Origin: Amycolatopsis sp. GM8
Lineage (GTDB): Bacteria > Actinomycetota > Actinomycetes > Mycobacteriales > Pseudonocardiaceae
NCBI RefSeq assembly: GCF_021653975.1
Contig: NZ_JAJKFK010000014.1
Coordinates: 62,001-126,000, forward strand
Direction of reading: 5' to 3'
Length of the DNA: 64,000 bases
The notes under the pieces are model-generated. The model saw nothing but the letters and a program-made list of their open reading frames with translations, had not been told where the DNA came from and made no database searches. Position numbers and translations under genes: made by a program. Of this stretch, positions 15,996-24,380 are shown piece by piece; the stretch's first letter is position 1, and each line of letters starts with the position of its first letter.

Positions 15996-17753
15996 TTACT
16001 CGGGCGGGCTGCCGCCGGCGTGGGCACCTGACGGCGCCTCCTCCTCGGCGTGCGGGACAGGCCTCCCGGTGAGCCCGATGTGACCTTCCGCGCGCAAGCG
16101 TTCCACCAGGTGCGGATAGTGCAGCTCGAACGCCGGACGCTCGGAGCGAATCCGGGGCAACTCGGTGAAATTGTGCCGCGGCGGCGGGCAACTGGTGGCC
16201 CATTCCAGCGAATTGCCGAAGCCCCACGGATCGTCCACTTCGACCCGCTCACCGAACCGGTAACTGCGCATCACATTGTAGATGAACGGCAGCATCGACG
16301 CACCGAGAATGAACGCGCCGATCGTGGAAATGGTGTTCAGGGTGGTGAAACCGTCCGACGGCAGATAGTCCGCGTAACGACGCGGCATCCCCTCCGCGCC
16401 GAGCCAGTGCTGCACCAGGAACGTCGTGTGGAACCCGATGAACGTGGTCCAGAAATGCAGCTTCGCGAGCGGCTCGTCGAGCATGCGCCCGGTCATCTTC
16501 GGGAACCAGAAATAGACCCCGGCGAACGTCGCGAACACAATAGTGCCGAACAGGACGTAATGGAAGTGCGCGACCACGAAATACGAGTCGTGGATGTGGA
16601 AGTCCAAGGCGGGCGCGGCGAGGATGATACCGGTCAGCCCGCCGAGCAGGAAGGTCACCAGGAACCCGACGGACCACAGCATCGGGCTGTCGAACGAGAT
16701 CTGCCCCTTCCACATCGTGCCGATCCAGTTGAAGAACTTGATCCCGGTCGGCACCGCGATCAGGAAGGTCATGAACGAGAAGAACGGCAGCAGCACCGCG
16801 CCGGTCGCGAACATGTGGTGTGCCCACACCGCGAACGACAACGCTGTGATCCCGAGGGTGGCGAACACCATCAGCCGGTAACCGAACAACGGTTTCCGGC
16901 TGAACACCGGAATGATCTCGGTGACGATGCCGAAATAGGGCAGCGCGATGATGTACACCTCGGGATGGCCGAAGAACCAGAACAGGTGCTGCCACAGAAT
17001 CGCCCCGCCATTGGCGGGGTCGAGCGCGTGCGCGCCGATCAATCGATCGGCCAGCAGCGCGAACAGCCCCGCGGTCAGGATCGGGAACACCGCGAGCACC
17101 AGGATCGAAGTGAACAGGATGTTCCAGGTGAAAATCGGCATCCGCCACATCGTCATCCCGGGACAGCGCAGGCACACGATTGTCGTGACCATGTTGACCG
17201 CGCCCAGGATGGTGCCGAGACCGGACACGATCAGCCCCGCCGCCCACAGGTTGCCCCCGACCCCCGGCGAATGCGTGTAATCCGTCAGCGGACTGTAGGC
17301 GGTCCAGCCGAAATCGGCCGCGCCACCCGGGGTCGCGAACGACGACAGCACGATCAGCCCGCCGAACAGGAAGAGCCAGTAGGAGAACGCGTTCAGCCGC
17401 GGGAACGCGACATCGGGTGAGCCGATCTGCAGCGGCAGCACCAGATTGGCGAACGCGAACACGTTCGGCGTCGCGTACAACAGCAACATGATGGTGCCGT
17501 GCATGGTGAAAAGCTGGTTGTACTGCTCGTTCGACAGGAACTGCAGGCCCGGCCGCGCCAGCTCGCCGCGCATGAGCAGCGCCAGCGCGCCGCCGACGAC
17601 GAAGAAACCCAGCGACGTGAACAGGTACAGCATGCCGATCTGCTTGTGGTCGGTGGTCCTGGCGTAACGTAGGATCGCCTGTCCTCGCCGGTGCCGGGCC
17701 GGGAGGTCGTACCTGTTGCCCAGGACGATGGGCCGGGCGCGCATTTCCGTCAT
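15996..17753 (-). CDS. ctaD: Cytochrome c oxidase (aa3) subunit I
   Basis: This is the catalytic subunit of the terminal oxidase in the cytoplasmic membrane, with 585 residues and about 12 transmembrane helices. Heme and copper ligands are visible: FTMHGTIM (heme a His), HPEVYI with the CuB His-Tyr pair, WAHHMF (two CuB His) and VAHFHYVLFG (heme a3 and heme a His). The ATG at 17753 has GGAGGCGAGGATGC upstream and is preferred over an upstream in-frame start at 17822. No other cox or ctaC/ctaE gene is nearby, so this is a lone subunit-I gene, which is common in this group. Confidence 0.93.
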   Translation of the reverse strand: MTEMRARPIVLGNRYDLPARHRRGQAILRYARTTDHKQIGMLYLFTSLGFFVVGGALALLMRGELARPGLQFLSNEQYNQLFTMHGTIMLLLYATPNVFAFANLVLPLQIGSPDVAFPRLNAFSYWLFLFGGLIVLSSFATPGGAADFGWTAYSPLTDYTHSPGVGGNLWAAGLIVSGLGTILGAVNMVTTIVCLRCPGMTMWRMPIFTWNILFTSILVLAVFPILTAGLFALLADRLIGAHALDPANGGAILWQHLFWFFGHPEVYIIALPYFGIVTEIIPVFSRKPLFGYRLMVFATLGITALSFAVWAHHMFATGAVLLPFFSFMTFLIAVPTGIKFFNWIGTMWKGQISFDSPMLWSVGFLVTFLLGGLTGIILAAPALDFHIHDSYFVVAHFHYVLFGTIVFATFAGVYFWFPKMTGRMLDEPLAKLHFWTTFIGFHTTFLVQHWLGAEGMPRRYADYLPSDGFTTLNTISTIGAFILGASMLPFIYNVMRSYRFGERVEVDDPWGFGNSLEWATSCPPPRHNFTELPRIRSERPAFELHYPHLVERLRAEGHIGLTGRPVPHAEEEAPSGAHAGGSPPE

Positions 17754-17871
17754 CGCATCCTCGCCTCCGTCGCCCACAGTGCCGACCTGGCCTACCCACT
17801 GTCCTCCGGTCACAAAAGCCAATCAAGCCCTCAATCCGCGAACGGCGTGGCACGACGTTTCCTTTTGCGAC

Positions 17872-17898
17872 GGTTTCCCGGGCGGCGACGAAGGGTAG
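17872..17898 (+). promoter_or_regulatory. SigF/SigB-type promoter upstream of the RsbW-like gene
   Basis: GGTTT at 17872-17876, a 16-nt spacer and GGGTAG at 17893-17898 match the consensus used by actinobacterial SigF/SigB stress sigma factors (GTTT-N14-17-GGGTA). It lies 38 nt before the ATG of the anti-sigma-like gene that leads to a SigF-family gene. This suggests autoregulation of the module. Confidence 0.6.
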
Positions 17899-17935
17899 TC
17901 CCTACCCGTTGGTAAAAGTCGGGGAGAGAAGTCCG

Positions 17936-18304
17936 ATGCGAAGCCGTGTGGAAATCACCCTGGTGAGGGCCCCCGAGGCACCGCGCCGGGCGCGGCGGTT
18001 CGTCGGCGGGATATGCCTCGGCTGGCAGGTCGGCGTGCTCGCCGGCGATGCCGAGCTGGTCGCGAGTGAGCTGGTGGAGAACACCTTGCGGCACACCGAA
18101 TCGATGCCGAAACTGAGCCTGGAGCTGCGGCGCGGCGAACTGACCATCGCGGTCGCCGACGACAGCCCGCACCGCGCCTATGTCCGCGCGGACGGGCATC
18201 CCGGCGGGTTCGGCATGGTGCTGATCGAGCAGACCGCGCGTGATTGGGGGTGCACGCCCTCGGATTCCGGCGGTAAGACGGTGTGGGCCCGGCTCATGCC
18301 CTAA
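17936..18304 (+). CDS. RsbW-like ATP-binding anti-sigma factor
   Basis: The 122-residue protein is a GHKL/HATPase_c_2 domain. N-box residues are in GDAELVASELVENTLRHTES, and the G1 box is in VAVADDSP-like IAVADDSPHRAYV; HPGGFGMVLIEQTARDWGC is the ATP-lid/G2 region. Such proteins bind a sigma factor or phosphorylate an STAS antagonist. The start ATG 17936 has GGGGAGAG upstream. It heads a three-gene cluster (anti-sigma, STAS antagonist, SigF-type sigma) preceded by a SigF-like promoter. It is divergent from ctaD. Confidence 0.82.
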   Translation: MRSRVEITLVRAPEAPRRARRFVGGICLGWQVGVLAGDAELVASELVENTLRHTESMPKLSLELRRGELTIAVADDSPHRAYVRADGHPGGFGMVLIEQTARDWGCTPSDSGGKTVWARLMP

Positions 18305-18487
18305 ATAATCCTTCACGAACGAACGATTTGCCTTGCATGCTTCCGCGGGCGACCGTACGGTCGGTGGTGAGCGGCTGGACGGGCAGCCGCGCCGGAGAGC
18401 GAAAAATGTACGCGACCGGCATTTCCCTGGGCCTTGGTCAGCGCCAGTTCCGCTTTCGGAGAAACCTTCGACGGATCGGGAGAGGCT

Positions 18488-18847
18488 GTGCACATCTCGA
18501 ACGACGTCCGGATCGACACCGAACAGCGACAGGGCGGCATCATGCTGGCCCGCACGGCGGGCGAGATCGACGCGCTGGGCGCACCCCGTCTGCGCGAGTT
18601 CGTCGGCGACCAGCTCACGGCCGACCGTCGCTTCGTCCTCGACCTCGACGAGGTCACCTTCCTCGGCTCGGCCGGGCTGCAGGTGCTGCTGGACACCGAC
18701 CAGGCCGCCGCGCGGCAGCACCTGCGCTGGGCGCTGGTCGGCAATTCGCGGGCGGTGGCCAGGCCGCTGGAAGTGACAGGGCTGGCGCCCCGGTTGCCGC
18801 TGCAGCCCACGGTGCCGGCCGCCCTCGAGGTCGTCTCCGCCCCCTGA
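18488..18847 (+). CDS. STAS-domain anti-sigma factor antagonist
   Basis: The 119-residue protein is a single STAS domain. LARTAGEIDALGAPRLREFV begins the fold, and FVLDLDEVTFLGSAGLQVLL contains the Ser normally phosphorylated by the RsbW partner (Ser in FLGSAG). I chose GTG 18488 because GGGAGAGG lies just upstream; the longer open frame would add residues with no STAS similarity. It probably switches the sigma factor on when dephosphorylated. The 183 nt between this and the RsbW-like gene hold no gene. Confidence 0.85.
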   Translation: MHISNDVRIDTEQRQGGIMLARTAGEIDALGAPRLREFVGDQLTADRRFVLDLDEVTFLGSAGLQVLLDTDQAAARQHLRWALVGNSRAVARPLEVTGLAPRLPLQPTVPAALEVVSAP

Positions 18848-18878
18848 CCGTCCACAGTGGACCGGGCACGGGCGGACC

Positions 18879-19655
18879 ATGAGGCGGTCCCACGAACTGA
18901 GCGGCGACGACAAGACCGTCCTGTTCACGCAGCTGGCGGAGACCGGCGCCGGTGAGCGGCGCCGGGAAGAGCTGCGGACGGCGCTGGTCACCGAGTACCT
19001 GCCGGTGGCCGAGCACATCGCGCGCCGGTTCGCCGGTCGCGGCGAGGCGCACGAGGACCTGGTGCAGGTCGCGCGGGTCGGCCTGATCAACGCGGTGGAC
19101 CGGTTCGAACCCGGTCGCGGCACGGATTTCCTGTCCTTCGCGGTGCCGACCATCATGGGCGAGGTCCGCCGGCACTTCCGGGACGCGAGCTGGTCGGTCC
19201 GGGTGCCACGGCGCCTCAAGGAGCTGCACCTGCAGATCAGCCGGGCCAGCGGGGAGCTCGGGCAGCGCCTGGGCCGGGCACCGACGCCGTCGGAGATCGC
19301 CCGCACGCTCGGCCTCAGCGTCGACGAGGTCAGCGACGGCCTGCAAGCCGGGAACGCTTACGCGGCGGTCTCGGTCGACCGGCCCACCGGCGTGGAGGGC
19401 GATTCCGCGTCGCTGGCCGACACGCTGGGTGAGGAGGACAGCGGGCTCGAGTCGGTCGAGAATCACGAAGCCCTGCGGCCGCTGCTGCGCGAGCTGCCCG
19501 AGCGCGAGCGGCGGATCCTCATGCTGCGGTTCTTCGGGAACCTGACGCAGACGCAGATCGCCGCGCGGGTGGGCATCTCGCAGATGCACGTCTCGCGCCT
19601 GCTCGCCCAAACCCTCCAGCAACTGCGCGAGAAGCTCACCGACGACCTCGGCTGA
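18879..19655 (+). CDS. SigF/SigB-family alternative sigma factor
   Basis: The 258-residue sigma factor has regions 2-4 in order. AHEDLVQVARVGLINAVDRF and FLSFAVPTIMGEVRRHFRDA form region 2. VPRRLKELHLQISRASGELG with APTPSEIARTLGLSVDEVSD forms region 3. LPERERRILMLRFFGNLTQT and the HTH IAARVGISQMHVSRLLAQTL form region 4. This is the general-stress/SigF-SigG subgroup. Genes for an anti-sigma factor and antagonist lie directly upstream, and a SigF-like promoter precedes the cluster. ATG 18879 has only weak GGGCGG upstream, so translation may depend on coupling. Confidence 0.9.
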   Translation: MRRSHELSGDDKTVLFTQLAETGAGERRREELRTALVTEYLPVAEHIARRFAGRGEAHEDLVQVARVGLINAVDRFEPGRGTDFLSFAVPTIMGEVRRHFRDASWSVRVPRRLKELHLQISRASGELGQRLGRAPTPSEIARTLGLSVDEVSDGLQAGNAYAAVSVDRPTGVEGDSASLADTLGEEDSGLESVENHEALRPLLRELPERERRILMLRFFGNLTQTQIAARVGISQMHVSRLLAQTLQQLREKLTDDLG

Positions 19656-19666
19656 GCCCGCAGGGG

Positions 19667-20167
19667 TCAGGGGCGCATGATGAGACAGCTGCTGGAGGCC
19701 GTGGCGAGCAGGGTGCCGGCCGCGTCGCGCAGGTCGGCCTCGCCGAACGAGACTCGTGAGCCCGCCTTCACCACGCGGCCGTGCGCCCGCAGCTCACCGG
19801 CGGACGGGTGGATCGCCTTGAGGTAGCTGACCTTCAGCTCGATCGACGAGTAGCCCACTCCGGCCGGCAGCAGTGTGTGCACGGCGCAGCCGATCGCCGA
19901 GTCGAGCATCGTGGCGGCGACCCCGCCGTGGATCATGCCGATCGGGTTGTACAGCGACTCGTCCAGCGTCGCGGCGAACTCGACGTCGCCCTCCTCGACG
20001 CGGGTCAGCCGCATGTTCAGGTGCGCGCCGATCGGGGCCGCCGGCATCGTCCCTTCGGCGACCGCGGTCATGTACTCCAGGCCGCTCATCGCCCGCCCGC
20101 GCTCCGCCGAAGCCAGCGGGTCCTGCCAGGTGATCGTCTTCTGCCGGAGGTCCTGTTCCACCGTCAT
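19667..20167 (-). CDS. PaaI-family hotdog thioesterase
   Basis: The 166-residue hotdog-fold protein carries NPIGMIHGGVAATMLDSAIG, the PaaI/YbgC signature whose His-Gly-Gly helix and Asp form the thioester hydrolysis site. IELKVSYLKAIHPSAGELRA and VSFGEADLRDAAGTLLATAS follow. It hydrolyses an acyl-CoA; the substrate is unknown. ATG 20167 has AGGAG 6 nt upstream, better than the in-frame start at 20203. It lies directly downstream of marR on the same strand, with a 16-bp-arm inverted repeat between them, so MarR control is likely. Confidence 0.85.
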   Translation of the reverse strand: MTVEQDLRQKTITWQDPLASAERGRAMSGLEYMTAVAEGTMPAAPIGAHLNMRLTRVEEGDVEFAATLDESLYNPIGMIHGGVAATMLDSAIGCAVHTLLPAGVGYSSIELKVSYLKAIHPSAGELRAHGRVVKAGSRVSFGEADLRDAAGTLLATASSSCLIMRP

Positions 20168-20176
20168 GCGCGCTCC

Positions 20177-20221
20177 TAAGACAGTCGTCATAACCGCCGT
20201 CATCGTATGACAACTGTCTTA
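20177..20221. promoter_or_regulatory. Long inverted repeat between marR and the thioesterase gene
   Basis: TAAGACAGTCGTCATA at 20177-20192 and TATGACAACTGTCTTA at 20206-20221 are reverse complements with 15 of 16 bases matching, separated by 13 nt. Each arm contains GACA-NN-TGTC or a near version of it. The right arm includes the marR stop codon. The most likely role is an operator for MarR or another dimeric repressor in front of the thioesterase; an RNA hairpin is possible. Confidence 0.6.
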
Positions 20222-20680
20222 ACGAGGCACGGCCGCCAGCGCCCCGCGCATCCCCTGGTTCATCTGGCTCAGCCGGGCTGTCAGCGCCTCGACCTCGTCG
20301 TCCGTCCAGCCGGACAGGGCCCATTCGACGAAGGCGAGATGCTGGTCACGCCACCGGTCGAGATGGGCGGCGCCGGCTTCGGAGACCCGGATCAGGCTCG
20401 CGCGCCCGTCCTGCGGCGCCGGCCGCCGCTCGATCAGCCCGGCCGCGGCCAGCTGCGCGATCTGCCTGCTGATCACCGACAGATCGACCATCTTGCGCTT
20501 GGCCAGTTCCGACGGCCGGACCTCGCCGTGCTGCCTGAGCTCCGCCAGCAGCATGAGCGCGGCGGGATGCAGCTCGCCGCCGTCCCGCTGCGACGACTGG
20601 GTGATCCAGGCGTGCTGCAGCTGCCCGGCGGTGCGCAGCTCGCGCATCAGCGCGACGGCTTTGTCGTCGCTGACCCCCAT
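20219..20680 (-). CDS. MarR-family transcriptional regulator
   Basis: The 153-residue protein has a MarR winged helix: helical dimer arms at both ends, HTH around EVRPSELAKRKMVDLSVISR, and the wing LIERRPAPQDGRASLIRVSE. The strong ribosome binding site GGAGGTGA precedes ATG 20680. The thioesterase gene follows on the same strand. It probably represses itself and the thioesterase, and perhaps the divergent two-gene operon at 20781, in response to a small aromatic or lipophilic ligand. Confidence 0.9.
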   Translation of the reverse strand: MGVSDDKAVALMRELRTAGQLQHAWITQSSQRDGGELHPAALMLLAELRQHGEVRPSELAKRKMVDLSVISRQIAQLAAAGLIERRPAPQDGRASLIRVSEAGAAHLDRWRDQHLAFVEWALSGWTDDEVEALTARLSQMNQGMRGALAAVPR

Positions 20681-20780
20681 GACTCACCTCCGAATTTGGT
20701 TGACACATACAACTATAGTCACCGGCGGTCAGGTACCACGTTCGGCGCAACCCCGGCCTCGATCCGGACACGATCCGGCG
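20681..20780. promoter_or_regulatory. Divergent promoter region of marR and the unknown operon
   Basis: GTTGACACATACAAC at 20699-20713 has GTTG/CAAC arms, and TGAC (20701-20704) pairs with GTCA (20718-20721) as an outer pair. The AT-rich block GACACATACAACTATAGTCA stands out in this GC-rich DNA. MarR proteins usually bind such short palindromes over their own promoter. It is placed to control both marR and the gene starting at 20781. Confidence 0.4.
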
Positions 20781-22835
20781 ATGATCGTCTCCGGCGCTCG
20801 ACTGCTCGCGTCGTTACCTGACGTGGACGGGATGGAAAGCCTCCGGCACGCCATCGCGACGATCCCGATTCCCGGGGCGCCGCCACGGCTTTCCCACCAG
20901 GGGGCGGCCGTCGGCCTCGCGCTGCTCGACACCGCGCTGCGGCTCAACCACGTCCGCAGGCTGACCGAGCGGCTCACCGTCGTCGAGCACGGCAGCGCGC
21001 GCCGGATCACCGAGATCGACGTCGGGCTCAAGCTGCTCGACGAGGGCCAGCGCCAGGCAACCGCCGAACTGCCGGGGCTGATCGGCAAGGAGCACGGCGG
21101 CACCGGCACGCACCAGCGGGCGCTGTGGGTGCCGCTCGCCAGGCTGCCGCGCCGCGACGTCTCGCCGGTCGACGTGTACGACGGCGCCGGCCACAAGCTG
21201 CCGCGCCTGACCCAGCACGAGGCGTCCCGGCTCGTCGCGTCCGGGCTTTACCGGCTGCTGCGCGGAATCCTGGCCGGTGACGAGCACGCGCAGTCGGCGA
21301 AACAGGAGCTGAACACGTTCCTCTACCGCGTGCACGAGCCACGCTGGCTGGTGCAGCGGGCGTTGGTGACGCTGCTGTCCGAGCGGACCCATCCCGACGA
21401 CGAGTTCCACCTGGAATCCGCCGAGGGCACCGTGCCCGGCTACGCGAAGCAGTGCCGGGACATGGCGTTGCGCGTGCTGGACGACTACGCGCACCTGCTC
21501 GTCGAGTACACGCAACTGCTGGACATCGCCGTCCGCGAGTACCTGCTCGTGGTCGCGCTCGACGAGTCGGTCGACGAGTACCGGCTCACCTACGAAACCC
21601 CGTTACAGGTCAACGCGAACGTGCCGCGCTGGGCCGAGCAGCGGCAGCGTGTGCTCGCCAGCCGCCGCGGCTACTTCGTCACCTACGAGACCACGATCCC
21701 CGCCACCCTCAAGTCGTATCACCTGGTGGCGAGCACCTCACCGGAGGCGGAGATCGGCCGCATGTACCTGTCCACCGACGCCGACCGGCAGCTCGTGGCC
21801 GGTCTCGCCGCCGACCTCGAGTCGCTGGCCGAACGCCAAGAGGCGGCGGCCATCGAGGAGTCCGGTGGCTCCCGGCACAAGATCCTCGAGCTGCAGGCGC
21901 AAACGGTACTGCGCAGGCTCGCGGATCTGTTGCGGCGCCGGAAGTGGGAGGCCGGGCAGTCCGGGGTCGCACTGCCTGCCGAGAACCTGCCCGCGTGTCA
22001 TGTGCTCGCGGCCGCCGCCATCACCGGCGACGCGGTCCGCACCTATTCGAACGAGCTCGACAACTCGCTGCGGCGGCATCCGCGGTTCACCGTCGCGAAT
22101 CTGCGGGCGGCCGCGGCGGAGCTGGTGGACCGGCAGGTGGGACAGGACCTGGTGCTGGTCGGCACCGTCAGCGACAACGAGGCGCGCGCGTACTGGCGCC
22201 GGGCGGCGGCCGACGACGCCAGCGGCGAGCAGGTGCGCGTGCGGGCCGGGCTGGTGCTCAAGGACTCCACGAAATCGGGACCGTTCAACGTGATGCTCTA
22301 CACGCTGGGCGTCGCGCTGGTCTCGTTCGGACTCGGCTGGCTGCTCGCGGGCACCCCGTGGCCGTACGGGCCCGGGGCGCGGGAAGCCTTGACACATATC
22401 GAAGACGGCCAGTCGGTGATCACGATGTTGTTGCTGGTGCCCGGTTTTCTCTACACCCGGCTCTCGCTCCCACCGCGCCGGACGGTGGTCGGCTACCTCG
22501 GCACCCTGCCGCGGGCCCTGGGACAGCTGAGCATCGCGGCCACCGCGGCGTTCGCGGCCACGATCGCCACCCGCAGCAGCGCCCCGGTCGTGCAGGCCAC
22601 CCTCACGATCGCGGTCGCGCTGCCCGTGCTGGCCGCGCTCTTCCTGCTCGCCCAGCATTCCTGGCACGAGTTCACGGTGCCGCTGGCCCGGATCGGGGTG
22701 CCCCGCTGGGTCGGCACGCCGAGCCGGCGCGGCCAGCTCGAACCCGACGTCCGCTTCGACTCCACTGGAGGTGCCGATGGCGCTCATCCCCGGCGATCCG
22801 CGCGCGTCGATCCGCAACGTCGCCGATCTGGCTAG
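20781..22835 (+). CDS. Unrecognised 684-residue protein with C-terminal membrane domain
   Basis: I do not recognise a family. The N-terminal about 560 residues are soluble: a helical start, a segment with LWVPLARLPRRDVSPVDVYD that looks beta-rich, then long helices, then VTYETTIPATLKSYHLVAST and a further helical part. Residues about 505-640 hold four hydrophobic segments (MLYTLGVALVSFGLGWLL, ITMLLLVPGFLYTRL, IAATAAFAATIAT, LTIAVALPVLAALFLLA). A basic, proline-rich tail follows. The start ATG 20781 lacks a strong ribosome binding site. Its last 59 nt overlap the next gene, so the two products are co-translated and probably work together. Confidence 0.75.
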   Translation: MIVSGARLLASLPDVDGMESLRHAIATIPIPGAPPRLSHQGAAVGLALLDTALRLNHVRRLTERLTVVEHGSARRITEIDVGLKLLDEGQRQATAELPGLIGKEHGGTGTHQRALWVPLARLPRRDVSPVDVYDGAGHKLPRLTQHEASRLVASGLYRLLRGILAGDEHAQSAKQELNTFLYRVHEPRWLVQRALVTLLSERTHPDDEFHLESAEGTVPGYAKQCRDMALRVLDDYAHLLVEYTQLLDIAVREYLLVVALDESVDEYRLTYETPLQVNANVPRWAEQRQRVLASRRGYFVTYETTIPATLKSYHLVASTSPEAEIGRMYLSTDADRQLVAGLAADLESLAERQEAAAIEESGGSRHKILELQAQTVLRRLADLLRRRKWEAGQSGVALPAENLPACHVLAAAAITGDAVRTYSNELDNSLRRHPRFTVANLRAAAAELVDRQVGQDLVLVGTVSDNEARAYWRRAAADDASGEQVRVRAGLVLKDSTKSGPFNVMLYTLGVALVSFGLGWLLAGTPWPYGPGAREALTHIEDGQSVITMLLLVPGFLYTRLSLPPRRTVVGYLGTLPRALGQLSIAATAAFAATIATRSSAPVVQATLTIAVALPVLAALFLLAQHSWHEFTVPLARIGVPRWVGTPSRRGQLEPDVRFDSTGGADGAHPRRSARVDPQRRRSG

Positions 22836-24336
22836 GGCCGGCCTGGAGATCGCCCGGCGGTCGGTGACCAAAGTGGACTTCGAGGTGCACCATGTCCGCT
22901 CGCGCCAAGGGTATCTGCACGAGCTGACCACCGGCGCGAACCTCCTGGAGACGGTGTCGTCGGCGACGAACGGGGCCGGTGTCGTGATCGGGACGCGCAC
23001 CCCGGTGGACGGCGCCGAGACCGTCGAGCTCGACGACGGGCCGCAGCACGCCGAACCGCCCCAGCAGATCGCCGACGGCTGGGTGTTCCGGCAGGCGGCC
23101 TGGCCGAACCCGACGTTCATCTACGAGTCGGCGCAGACCTTCTCCGGCCTGATCGGGATCGACCCGGCCGCCCGCGAGGTCAGCGAGTGGCACGGCGTCG
23201 CGATCCGCGACCTGCTGAAGGAGATCTCGGAGGCCGCGGCGGGCCTGGCCGGCGCGCCGCTGCTGACCCTGCAGTGCCCCGCGCAGCTGCCGACGATCGT
23301 CAAGACCCGCAACCACGATCTGCGCACCCGCAAGGAGATCGCCGCCCAGTGCTCCTCGCTCGCGGTGCGGTTCTCCATCGCGCTGCGGGACACCTCGGTG
23401 GCGCGGCGGTTCGCGCTGGGCGACCGGATCCGGGAGGTGTGCGAGAAGCACGGGTTCAGCTTCTGGGCCGCGGACACCCGGCCGGGACACCGGGCCGGCA
23501 ACTGGTTCGAGGTGTGCCATGCCGACGGGAACTTCTCGCCGCTGTACAACGGGGATCTGCGGTCGAAGCAGCGGATCGGCACGGTCCTGCCGGTGACCTT
23601 CGCAGGCCCGGCGCGGGTCGGCTCCACACACGCGATCCTGTCGTTCCTACAACGCTATCCGCAGGTCGGTGTGGTCGGCTGCACCGGGACGACGCTCGCG
23701 GACCTGGCTTTCGTGCACCTGCAGCTCGCGGTCGCGGGCGTCGGCGCCGAACGGCTGAACCGGATCCTCGGCAAGCTGCTCGACGAGCAGTCGGCGCCGG
23801 CACGCCCGCGCAAGCTGCTGAGCGCGCTGTTCCGGCGGCTCGGCCTGGAACCGGACGCGGGCGGGCGGGGCGCCGGGACACCCGATCCGGCGATCGACTA
23901 CCAGACCTTCGCCGGCCCGGCGCTGTCCTACCGGCCGCATCTCATGCCGGACTCGCTCGCGGTGTGGGTGTCCTGGGAGGTCGCCCGCACCGACCGTGGC
24001 CTCGCCGGCCCGCTCGGCCACCTCTACCAGGCGCTGGCGAAGGTCGTGCCTCAGCTGCCCACGGAGGCACGGTCACTGGCCGACGTGACAACGGTCGAGT
24101 ATCTGGTCTGCCGGGCGACCGAGCAATCGGTGATCCGCGGCAAGGCGAAGCTCGCGGTGCCGAAGCCGGCGCTCGGCCGGTTCGCCTCCGGCGGGGCCGA
24201 GCCGCCGCCGTCGAAGCTGTGCGCCGCACTGGAAGAAGCGTGGCAGGCGCAGGTCAGACAGTCCGATATGGACGGTGTGCGGGAGCTGACCGTCGCCTGG
24301 CGCGAGTCGTGGCTGGGCCACTGGACGTACTCGTGA
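22777..24336 (+). CDS. Unrecognised 519-residue soluble protein, partner of the upstream membrane protein
   Basis: I do not recognise a family. The protein begins MALIPGDPRASIRNVADLAR from ATG 22777, with GGAGGT upstream inside the end of the previous gene. It has no signal peptide or membrane segment. The most distinctive part is NWFEVCHADGNFSPLYNGDL with TFAGPARVGSTHAILSFLQR, dense in aromatic, Asp and Gly residues as in an enzyme or ligand pocket. A later WVSWEVARTDRGLAGPLGHL segment is helical. The overlap with the gene before it points to a two-component complex at the membrane. A terminator follows directly. Confidence 0.75.
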   Translation: MALIPGDPRASIRNVADLARAGLEIARRSVTKVDFEVHHVRSRQGYLHELTTGANLLETVSSATNGAGVVIGTRTPVDGAETVELDDGPQHAEPPQQIADGWVFRQAAWPNPTFIYESAQTFSGLIGIDPAAREVSEWHGVAIRDLLKEISEAAAGLAGAPLLTLQCPAQLPTIVKTRNHDLRTRKEIAAQCSSLAVRFSIALRDTSVARRFALGDRIREVCEKHGFSFWAADTRPGHRAGNWFEVCHADGNFSPLYNGDLRSKQRIGTVLPVTFAGPARVGSTHAILSFLQRYPQVGVVGCTGTTLADLAFVHLQLAVAGVGAERLNRILGKLLDEQSAPARPRKLLSALFRRLGLEPDAGGRGAGTPDPAIDYQTFAGPALSYRPHLMPDSLAVWVSWEVARTDRGLAGPLGHLYQALAKVVPQLPTEARSLADVTTVEYLVCRATEQSVIRGKAKLAVPKPALGRFASGGAEPPPSKLCAALEEAWQAQVRQSDMDGVRELTVAWRESWLGHWTYS

Positions 24337-24339
24337 ACT

Positions 24340-24372
24340 CGGCCCGGCAGCGGGGGTGCCGCTGCCGGGCCG
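24340..24372. terminator. Bidirectional terminator between convergent genes
   Basis: CGGCCCGGCAGCGG at 24340-24353 and CCGCTGCCGGGCCG at 24359-24372 form a perfect 14-bp stem with a 5-nt loop. It fills almost the whole 44-bp gap between the stop codons of two convergent genes, so it can end transcription in both directions. Confidence 0.85.
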
Positions 24373-24380
24373 ATCGTGGC

